This document shows positions 8,885-16,239 of a DNA stretch of 34,373 nucleotides, in pieces. The notes beneath the pieces were generated by a model. That model did not search any database, was not told where the DNA came from, and was given only the letters and a program-made list of their open reading frames with translations. Positions within the stretch are counted from its first letter, which is position 1; each line of letters opens with the position of its first letter. Source of the DNA: Planctomycetota bacterium (GTDB taxonomy: Bacteria > Planctomycetota > J058 > JAJDCQ01); the NCBI GenBank assembly GCA_029260755.1, contig JAJDCQ010000013.1, positions 1 through 34,373 on the forward strand, in the 5' to 3' direction. The translations under genes were made by a program, and so were the position numbers.

Positions 8885-11800
8885 TCACTCCAGGAGCTCC
8901 TCGTGGCTCTTCACCTGGGTCGGGCTGCGGTACTTCACGCGGAACGCCTTCAGCTTCGGCCCGGCCTTCCACCCGTCCTCGTAGAAGGCGGTGTCCTTGT
9001 AGGTGAAGTGGACGCGGATCTCGATCTCACTGCCCCGGACGCCCAGCCAGTTCACCTCGGCGGGGTCGTCGAACTCGTAGAGGCCGCCCGGCTCGTTGGT
9101 CGGCTCGACGTCCCAGGCCGGCTTCCCGTCGATCCGCACGAGCACGATGATCTCGTTGAACGGACCGGGGATCTCCTCGTCCCAGGTGAGCGACTCGAAC
9201 CAGGCGTCCTCGATTCGCTCCGCGCGCTCGATGAACGTCGCGTCGAAGCTGTCGCGGCGCGCCTCGTAGAGGTCGTGGTGGCGGTACGGGATCGAGACGA
9301 GGACGTCGTTCGGCACCACGCCTGCGCCGTCGGGCAGCGTGCCGAACGCGCCCCGGAAGGTGCCCTGGCCCCGCTCGTCGACGCCGCGCTGGAGGTTGCC
9401 GCCGCGCCGGCTCACCCAGGGGTAGACCTCGAGGAGGCCCAGCCCGGCGCCCCGGTCGAGCGCGAGGTAGCCCTTCTGCGGGAGCTGGCGCGCCTTGTTG
9501 CCGCCGACCCCGATGAGCTCGCCGCCGTTGCCGGCGAACGGACCCGAGGCGACGGCGACCTGCGGGAACGACAGCGCCCACAGGGTCGCGCCACCAGGGA
9601 AGTCGGTCGCCGGCGTGCCGAGGCAGCCGCGGACGACGTCGATGCCGTCGGCGCCGAGGCCGCGGGCGATCATCAGCTCATCGCCGATCTTCACGGCGAC
9701 GCCGCCATTCACCAGGTTCTGGAGCTGCTGGGCCTGCTGGGCGGGGATCGGGATCAGGGCATCGCCGGCCGTCATCGTGGCCCCGAGCGCGCGGAGCTGC
9801 GGGTTCGCCAGGGCGACGCGGATCTCGTCCAGCTCGGCCGAGAGGATGCCCGGCGCCTGGGTGACGACGTCGTTCGCGCTCGACGGCGGCCGGCTCGCGC
9901 CGATCATCACGACCGACGGAATCGTCACCGGCAGCTCGCCGGTCGGCCACTTCGAGAGCCGCGCCGTCGCGGCCAGGTCGTACTGCCGGCTGACGAACGT
10001 GTCGAGGCTCATCCGCTGCCCGAGCTGACCGTTGCCGGCCGCGTGGCTGACGAACCGCTCCTCGCGGTCGGGCTGCGCGCCCGAGCGATCCCACAGGGTG
10101 ACCGCGTCGTCGAACCCGACGGTCCGGTTGCCGGCCACCTCGAAGACCGGCAGCACCTCGACGCCGGCCGCGTGGTCCAGCGCGGGCGTCCCGTTCTCGT
10201 CGCGGCTCTGGTTGAGCTCCTGGGTGAGGAAGAGGTCGCCGATCGTCGAGCCGAGGAGCGGCAGGACGAAGTTCGTCGGCGGCTCGGGGAACGCCTGGCC
10301 GAGGATCTGCCAGGCAGCGTTGATCGGTCCGGCGTGCGGGCTGCCGACCGTGCCGCCGTTCTTCCGGGGCGGGATCACGAACAGCCGCTCCGGCGCCGGG
10401 ATCTGGGTGTCGGTCACCTTGCGGTAGTTCAGCCACTCGACGTTCTGGGTGCCGGGTGTGATCAGCGCGATCCGGACCTCGGCGCCCTGCGGCTTGTCCT
10501 TGTAGTCGCTGACGTCGGGGGCGACCTCGAGCGAGGCGAGGACGACCGAGATGAAGAAGTCGTGGTCGGCGGCGACCGTCCCCTCGACCCCGCGGATGCA
10601 GCCGGTCAGGCTCCGGCTCGCCACGTCGCGGCCGGCGTAGTAGATCAGCTCATCCTCGATCTGGACGATTCCGCGGTCGGGGAACGCGTCGACGCCGAGG
10701 CACGGAATCGTCGTGGCGGTCGCGAGCACCGGCGGCGGCGGGGGCGGCTGACCCGGGAGCGGCGGCGGCGGGGGTGGGATCCCGGGGAAGGGGTAGATCC
10801 CGGTGTTCGGCGTGATCTGCGGGAGCGGGTGGGCGCTCGACGCCCCGCCGACGCGCACGTCCTCGGCGACCATCGTCGTGTAGCCGAAGACCTGCACCCG
10901 GGCGCCCGAGTCGTGCGCGATCGCCCGCGTGCCGCGGACCTGCTGCGCGCGGATGAACGGCGCGGGCGGCGGCGGGGGCTGCGTGCCCGGCGGCACCGGC
11001 GGCTGCGGCTGCTGCAGCGCCGGGTTCGGGATCTGCCGCGCGTTGAACGAGGTGCCCGTCTTGCTGCCGTACTCGATCACCTCGAACGTGCCGTTGAACG
11101 CGCCGCCGACCCGGATCACGCCCTGGTCGGGGAAGCCGGCCGTCGAGGCGACCGGGATCACGATGTCGTCGGTCGAGAGCGCGCCCGCCAGGGTCGTCCC
11201 GTGGCGCGGCGCCCCGATCGGATGGCCGTCGAGGAACAGGGCCAGGTCGGCGTCGACGCTCCCCTGGACGTTGCCCTGCCGTCCCCGCCACGCGGCGGCG
11301 ATGTGGTACCAGTTGTCGTTCTTGATCGAGCGGACGCCGCTCTTGAGCTGGCCGCTGCTCCCCGATCCGATGCCGGCGCCGGAGCCGGTACCGCCGTCGA
11401 TCGGCACGAACGCGCGCAGCTCGGTCATCCGCGGCGCGAGCCCGGCCCGCGCCGCATCGCGGATGTCGAGGGCGGGGTCGGCCTTCGCCAGGACGAACTC
11501 CTGGGCGGAGGTGTCGTAGAACAGGGTCAGGCGGTTGATGTTGTCCCGCTCGCCGCCGTCGAAGATCACCCGCGTCCCCGAGTCGGCGGCCCAGCCCTGC
11601 GGCCGGAACCACATCTCGAACGTGCCGGGGCCGACGTGCGGCTCCTGCGCGCCGCCGCCGATGTTCTGGGGGGCCTGCGGGATCTGCGCTCCGGAGAGCC
11701 CGATCGGATCGGGCCGTCCGTCGGGCTCGGTGTCGTAGTGCTCGACGAAGAGCGCGTTCTGGTCCGAGGCCTTGCCGGTGGTGACCCGGACCTCGCCCAC

Positions 11801-13990
11801 GCCCGCGCTCCGATCGCGATCGGGGAAGGTCCAGTTGCCCTGCTCGAGGAAGCGCGGGAGGGTGAGCACCTCGTTCGTCCGCCGCCCCGGCAGGAACGCG
11901 TCGGTCTGCGCCCGCCCGTTCGGCGTGCGGGTGCGCACCTTGTCGGCGAAGTCCGCCTGGCTCTCGAGCCGGACGACCGCGCCGGCCGCCGGCGCGATCT
12001 TCACGACCTCGCGGATGGTCGCCTTGGCGACCTCGCCGCCGGCCGGGTCGTTCACGACGCCGCGCGAGGTGATCGTGTAGACGTCCCGGCTCCGGTAGCA
12101 GAAGGGGACCGTCCGGGTGATCAGGAGGTCGTCGCCCGGGTCGATCGCGTTCCGCAGGATCGCCACCCGGTCGTTCTGGCTGATCTCATCCGCGCCGAGC
12201 GCGTCGTTGAGGATCGAGTCGAGCTGCCCGTGGTCGGCGAGGCCGTCGACCTCGACGATCCGCCGGACGACCGCGTCCGCCTCCTCGGGCGTGACCAGGT
12301 CGGGGCCCGAGTCGGCCGTCGCGCCCGCGATCTGGCCGCGGGTCATGAGGCCCGTCAGGACGGCCCGGAGGACCGGCGGCGGCGCGGTGTTCACGTTCAC
12401 CGGCGCCGGGACGATCGCCTCCGCCTGCAACGTGAACGGGAGGTGGCTGCCCGGGATCTGCGGGAAGACGCTCACGTTGTCGCCGCGGCTGCCGATGATC
12501 GTTCCGTAGTGGGTCTGGCCGCCCGCGAAGATCCGGATCGTGTTCCCGGGGATGAAGTTCCGGGGATCGCGGATGTTGATCCGGGTGAACGCGCCGTAGG
12601 GGTCGTAGTCGACGCCGTTGCGGATCGCGCGCCGGGCGGACCACCGGCGCTCGCCGGAGGCGTGGACGGTGAGGAAGCGCCGCAGCTCCTCGAGGACGAC
12701 GCGGTTCACCGCCTCGAGATCGCGCGCCCGCTCGCGGGCCTCGATGATGGCCGGCAGCTGGTCCCGGAGCGCCCGCTTCCGCCACTTCTGGGCCGATCGC
12801 GCCCGCTCGATGAGCTGGCTCGTCCGCTCGGCGAACTGGGCCGTCGCCTTGTCCTTCCGATCGCCGTCGGGCAGGCGCTCGATCCGGTCGAAGCCGCGGC
12901 GCAGACCTCGGTTCTGACGCGGCGAGAGGAGCTTCCGGTCCCGCGCCTCGGCGCCCGCCTCGCGGAGGGCGTCGCCGGTCCGGTCCTTGTCCTCGTCGGA
13001 CTCCTCGGGGATCTCGAGCTTCTCCTCGGGGTCCTCGACGCCGGCCGCGACCAGGTCGCTCGCCGAGAGGCCGTACTCGCGCATCCGCTCGAACGTGATC
13101 CCGGCGAAGTAGAGCATGAACGCGGCGCGGAGGTCGATCATCTCCCAGTCGGAGATCTCCTTGATCGCCGCGACCGTCTTGAACGGCGCGTAGCTGCCCG
13201 GCCGCGCCCACGCGTGGTGGAAGGCGACCTTGTCGCCGCGCCCGTCGCGGACGATCGTGCCCGCCTTGTGGACGAGGGCGTCCTCCTCGAGGCCGCTGAA
13301 GAGGAACCCGCGGGCGCAGCCGCGGAACGCCATCACGCCGACCCGCCCGGCGCCGGTCTCGATCGTCCCCGGCTCGAGGTGGCGGTAGGCGATCAGCTCG
13401 TTGTCGATCCGGACGAAGCCGTCGAGGGTGGTCGGGTCGCCGTCGGTGTAGAACCGGTCGGCGCTCCAGACGGCGATGTCCTCGTGGTCGGGCTCGACGT
13501 CCTGGGCGAGGGTGGCGACGCCGAACAGGTTGCCGATGCAGAGGCTGCCGGCCCCGTTCAGGTCGATCTTGCCGTTCTCGTCCTCGACCTCGGCGTCGAA
13601 CATCGTGCCGCGGGTGTCGGTCGGATCGATGACGAGCCGCTCGTTCCCCTCGGAGTCGACGAACGTCATCGAGACCATCTCGGGTCGGAGCTCGTCGAGC
13701 CCATCGAAGTCGGGGTCGTCGTTCCCGGTGAGGCCGGTGCCGCGCTCGGCGGCCGAGATGTCGGGGTTCTGGCGGTCGTACTCGGGGTGGCTGGCGAGGA
13801 GCTCGGCGATCGCCCGGTTTCGCCCCGTCTGGGCGAGGCGCCGGGCCGTCGTCAGGCCGGCCTGGCCGCGCGACGACTGCTCGTGATAGCGCATCGCCAG
13901 CGCGAACGGCGCGGCGATCACCGCGAGGGCGGCGATGACCGAGATGACGAGGAGGAGCGCGTAGCCGCGCTCTCGATGGCGGACGGACAT
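8885..13990 (-). CDS. Giant GspK-like minor pseudopilin with LamG-type insertion
   Basis: A 1701-residue protein. The N-terminus RERGYALLLVISVIAALAVI is a prepilin-type helix lacking Glu+5, as is normal for GspK. Near residue 530, VNVNTAPPPVLRAVL followed by helices matches the GspK asparagine-threonine-alanine motif and its helical domain. GspK is usually about 300-350 residues, so this is about five times longer. Residues about 785-930 (GTFEMWFRPQGW and NWYHIAAAWRGRQG, ALFLDGHPIG) form a LamG/concanavalin-like domain. Two proline-rich linkers lie near 1005 and 1080. Four copies of a motif like I-x-DELI-x-Y...RG-x-x-GT occur near 190-228, 950-975, 1100-1146 and 1424-1465. ATG 13990 is chosen over 14068 because it directly precedes the prepilin helix and has AGAGGTG upstream. 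Confidence 0.85.
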   Translation of the reverse strand: MSVRHRERGYALLLVISVIAALAVIAAPFALAMRYHEQSSRGQAGLTTARRLAQTGRNRAIAELLASHPEYDRQNPDISAAERGTGLTGNDDPDFDGLDELRPEMVSMTFVDSEGNERLVIDPTDTRGTMFDAEVEDENGKIDLNGAGSLCIGNLFGVATLAQDVEPDHEDIAVWSADRFYTDGDPTTLDGFVRIDNELIAYRHLEPGTIETGAGRVGVMAFRGCARGFLFSGLEEDALVHKAGTIVRDGRGDKVAFHHAWARPGSYAPFKTVAAIKEISDWEMIDLRAAFMLYFAGITFERMREYGLSASDLVAAGVEDPEEKLEIPEESDEDKDRTGDALREAGAEARDRKLLSPRQNRGLRRGFDRIERLPDGDRKDKATAQFAERTSQLIERARSAQKWRKRALRDQLPAIIEARERARDLEAVNRVVLEELRRFLTVHASGERRWSARRAIRNGVDYDPYGAFTRINIRDPRNFIPGNTIRIFAGGQTHYGTIIGSRGDNVSVFPQIPGSHLPFTLQAEAIVPAPVNVNTAPPPVLRAVLTGLMTRGQIAGATADSGPDLVTPEEADAVVRRIVEVDGLADHGQLDSILNDALGADEISQNDRVAILRNAIDPGDDLLITRTVPFCYRSRDVYTITSRGVVNDPAGGEVAKATIREVVKIAPAAGAVVRLESQADFADKVRTRTPNGRAQTDAFLPGRRTNEVLTLPRFLEQGNWTFPDRDRSAGVGEVRVTTGKASDQNALFVEHYDTEPDGRPDPIGLSGAQIPQAPQNIGGGAQEPHVGPGTFEMWFRPQGWAADSGTRVIFDGGERDNINRLTLFYDTSAQEFVLAKADPALDIRDAARAGLAPRMTELRAFVPIDGGTGSGAGIGSGSSGQLKSGVRSIKNDNWYHIAAAWRGRQGNVQGSVDADLALFLDGHPIGAPRHGTTLAGALSTDDIVIPVASTAGFPDQGVIRVGGAFNGTFEVIEYGSKTGTSFNARQIPNPALQQPQPPVPPGTQPPPPPAPFIRAQQVRGTRAIAHDSGARVQVFGYTTMVAEDVRVGGASSAHPLPQITPNTGIYPFPGIPPPPPPLPGQPPPPPPVLATATTIPCLGVDAFPDRGIVQIEDELIYYAGRDVASRSLTGCIRGVEGTVAADHDFFISVVLASLEVAPDVSDYKDKPQGAEVRIALITPGTQNVEWLNYRKVTDTQIPAPERLFVIPPRKNGGTVGSPHAGPINAAWQILGQAFPEPPTNFVLPLLGSTIGDLFLTQELNQSRDENGTPALDHAAGVEVLPVFEVAGNRTVGFDDAVTLWDRSGAQPDREERFVSHAAGNGQLGQRMSLDTFVSRQYDLAATARLSKWPTGELPVTIPSVVMIGASRPPSSANDVVTQAPGILSAELDEIRVALANPQLRALGATMTAGDALIPIPAQQAQQLQNLVNGGVAVKIGDELMIARGLGADGIDVVRGCLGTPATDFPGGATLWALSFPQVAVASGPFAGNGGELIGVGGNKARQLPQKGYLALDRGAGLGLLEVYPWVSRRGGNLQRGVDERGQGTFRGAFGTLPDGAGVVPNDVLVSIPYRHHDLYEARRDSFDATFIERAERIEDAWFESLTWDEEIPGPFNEIIVLVRIDGKPAWDVEPTNEPGGLYEFDDPAEVNWLGVRGSEIEIRVHFTYKDTAFYEDGWKAGPKLKAFRVKYRSPTQVKSHEELLE

Positions 13991-14010
13991 CTTGCGCGCA
14001 CCTCTGCTGG

Positions 14011-14203
14011 GCTCGCCTGCGGCGAGCAGGATGTCACCACGGAGACACGGAGGACACGGAGAATTCACGGAGCAAGCTCCAAGGCGCGGGTGAGTCGATT
14101 GGCCCTTTCTCTCTCGAGTGGGATCCCTCGAGAGACGAGGCTCGATCGAAGACTCTCCGTGCCTCCGTGCCTCCGTGGTTTCATCTCGTTCGCCGAAGGC
14201 GAA
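14011..14203. repeat. CACGGAG-family inverted-arm repeat, unit C
   Basis: The left arm 14030-14072 and right arm 14153-14185 are built of CACGGAG and CTCCGTG words. Both outer hairpins are preserved: GCTCGCC-TGC-GGCGAGC at 14011-14027 and TTCGCC-GAA-GGCGAA at 14189-14203. The core has its own perfect 9-bp stem (TCTCTCGAG at 14110-14118 with CTCGAGAGA at 14127-14135). The unit occupies the gap between the GspH-like stop (14229) and the GspK-like start (13990), so it would be transcribed within the operon and could fold into a large RNA structure. Confidence 0.85.
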
Positions 14204-14228
14204 GTCGACGCCACCAACCTCGACCGAC

Positions 14229-15599
14229 TCACCATCGCAGGCCCCCCGAGCGGTCGACCCGGATGTGGGTCTTCCGCGTCACCGAGACCGAGTGCTCGTC
14301 CATGATCCCGCCCGGGTTCGGCACGATCCCGATCGCGGCCGGCCTGGCGCCCTCGGGAAGCGCGGGGAGCTCGGACGTGAGCTTGCTCTCCTCCTCCGCC
14401 TCCCGGGCCGCCTTCGCGGCCAGCTCGTTCAGGGCCCCGATCACGATCTGGTCGCTCGTCATCACGATCTCGACCGGCCCGTCGTGACGGAGCGGGTCGA
14501 GGCTGCCCTGCTTGTCGTAGTAGATCACCTGGTGGGTCGAGAGCAGCGCGACCGACGCGGGGAGGCGCACCGGGTCGCCGACGACCAGCGCGGAGATCCG
14601 GAGCTCGTCGACCGTGCCGACGAAGCCGAGCGTCCAGTCGGGGTCGGCGATGACCACGTCGTTGGTCGTCTCCGACAGGGTCGTCGGCGCCTCCTCGTCG
14701 AGGTCCTGGCCCTGCATCGGCGGGGCGTAGCGTCCCATCCCGTTGACGTCGACCTTGAGCCCTTCGTCGTCGAAGACCATCGAGATGCGGGTCCACTGGG
14801 CCGGCCCGCAGATCCGCTCGCGGGTGGTCACCCGGTGCTGGATCGGCTCGGTCAGCCCCGGGATCTCGCCCCAGACGGCCGCCTCGATCGCGTAGGCGTC
14901 GGTGATCCCGAGCTCGAAGACGCCCTCCTTGCCGATGATCTTGAAGTACCACGGCTCGTCGGGGTCGATCGAGGTGTCGTCGAGGCGGGTGTAGATGTCG
15001 TCGGCCACCGCGACGAGGTCGGCCGGGCGGATCCAGAGCTCGACCTCGAGGCCCTCGCGGGCCGAGAAGCCGGCCTGATGCCGGATCACCGCGTTGGCGC
15101 CCTCCTGCTCGAGACGCAGACCGCCGCCGAAGCGACCGTCGGGGTCGGGCTCGGCCAGGAACGCCGTCGCGCTCACCCCGCGCGCGCCGCGCACCCCGAA
15201 CGACTCGGCCAGGACGTCGAGCGGGATCTCGCCCGTCTCGGGCGCGTCGGGGTCGTCGATCGGCCCGGGCACCCAGGCGCCGGTCGCGTCGCCGTCCTCG
15301 AAGCGGAAGTGGGCGACCGTCCGCCGGCCGCGCGCGCGGATGATCCCGAGCTCGGGCTCGATGATCACCTGGACCGGGAAGCGCTCCTCGCGGGCCGCGT
15401 TCCGAGCCCGACGCAGGAGCGCCGTCACCTCGCCGGTCGCCGCCGGCAGCGCCTGCTTGGTGCCGAGCGACGACAGGATCCCGATCCCGCCGGCGAGGAG
15501 CAGGGCGATGATCGAGACGACGACGAGCATCTCGACGAGGGTGAAGCCGCCTCGCGAGCTCACGCGGGTCGATCGGGGTCGGTCACCAGCCGACGACAT
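14229..15599 (-). CDS. GspH-like pseudopilin with LamG-like domain
   Basis: A 456-residue protein. The prepilin site is G18/F19 in SSRGGFTLVEMLVVVSIIALLL, with Glu at +5. The next segment, LPAATGEVTALLRRARNAAREERFPVQVIIEPE, matches GspH/FimT-type pseudopilins, which are normally about 150-200 residues. The extra length holds a concanavalin/LamG-like beta region at about 130-340 (GLEVELWIRPADLVAV, QWTRISMVFDDEGLKVDVNG, GFVGTVDELRISALVVG). The C-terminal part has an Ala/Glu-rich helix (about 385-405) and a beta-rich end. ATG 15599 has GGGAG just upstream; GTG 15605 is in frame. Either start overlaps the GspG-like stop by about 17-23 nt, implying coupled translation. Confidence 0.85.
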   Translation of the reverse strand: MSSAGDRPRSTRVSSRGGFTLVEMLVVVSIIALLLAGGIGILSSLGTKQALPAATGEVTALLRRARNAAREERFPVQVIIEPELGIIRARGRRTVAHFRFEDGDATGAWVPGPIDDPDAPETGEIPLDVLAESFGVRGARGVSATAFLAEPDPDGRFGGGLRLEQEGANAVIRHQAGFSAREGLEVELWIRPADLVAVADDIYTRLDDTSIDPDEPWYFKIIGKEGVFELGITDAYAIEAAVWGEIPGLTEPIQHRVTTRERICGPAQWTRISMVFDDEGLKVDVNGMGRYAPPMQGQDLDEEAPTTLSETTNDVVIADPDWTLGFVGTVDELRISALVVGDPVRLPASVALLSTHQVIYYDKQGSLDPLRHDGPVEIVMTSDQIVIGALNELAAKAAREAEEESKLTSELPALPEGARPAAIGIVPNPGGIMDEHSVSVTRKTHIRVDRSGGLRW

Positions 15600-16239
15600 C
15601 GTCACTCCCGGGCTCCCCGCGCTGGCTCTTCTCGTCGCCCCCGACGCTGTAGAGCTGGTACTCGCCGAAGCCCTGATACTGACCGGTCTTCTCGCTCTTC
15701 CCGGGGAGGCACTCGATCCGCTCGCCCGCGAACGTCTGGTACTTCCCGAGCTTCTTCTCGTCGTAGTCGCGGCTGTGCCAGTAGACGATCGGGTTCGCCC
15801 ACCCGTCGGCCATCTCGAACGCGTCCGGCGTCGCGAAGTAGGAGCCGGTGGCGTTGTCCTCGACCTTGTCGTTGTCGGTGTTGATCAGGTCGATCTCGGG
15901 TGGCTGATCGTAGGGCCCGCTCATCTCCTCGGTCGTGAGGCAGCGCAGCAGCGTCTCGATCCCGTCGTTGACCCGGTTCGTCTTGAGCCCGTAGGCGCGG
16001 AGCGAGGTCGGCGGGAAGTCGCCGAAGTCGCCGGTGTACTGCTCGAGGGCGAGACCGAGCTGGTCGAGGCGCGCGCTGGTCTGGGTGTGCTTCGCCCGGT
16101 CGCTCATCGACCGGATCACCGGGATCGAGAGCGACGCGAGCACCACGATGATCCCGATCACCACGAGGAGCTCGAGGAGCGTGAAGCCCTCGTGGCCGGC
16201 TCGCTCCGCGCAGGCGTCGCGCCTAGAAGTCGTCGGCAT
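15583..16239 (-). CDS. gspG: GspG-like major pseudopilin
   Basis: A 218-residue protein. The prepilin site is G18/F19 in GHEGFTLLELLVVIGIIVVL with Glu at +5. It is followed by the characteristic GspG stretch ARLDQLGLALEQYTGDFGDFPPT. The C-terminal part (WANPIVYWHSRDYD, YQLYSVGGDE) resembles the GspG core, although the classical calcium-site loop cannot be confirmed by eye. It is the expected main subunit of the pseudopilus shaft. ATG 16239 was selected because it gives a normal leader, has GAGG upstream and overlaps the TPR gene's stop by 17 nt; the longer frame to 16356 is unnecessary. It is followed by the GspH-like gene with an overlap. Confidence 0.9.
   Translation of the reverse strand: MPTTSRRDACAERAGHEGFTLLELLVVIGIIVVLASLSIPVIRSMSDRAKHTQTSARLDQLGLALEQYTGDFGDFPPTSLRAYGLKTNRVNDGIETLLRCLTTEEMSGPYDQPPEIDLINTDNDKVEDNATGSYFATPDAFEMADGWANPIVYWHSRDYDEKKLGKYQTFAGERIECLPGKSEKTGQYQGFGEYQLYSVGGDEKSQRGEPGSDDVVGW

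Noticed and set aside
8795..14305. 1836-codon open frame on the plus strand opposite the GspK-like gene
   Set aside because: Arg/Asp/Val/Glu-rich translation without any domain, caused by GC3 bias of the real minus-strand gene, and it also runs through two repeat units.
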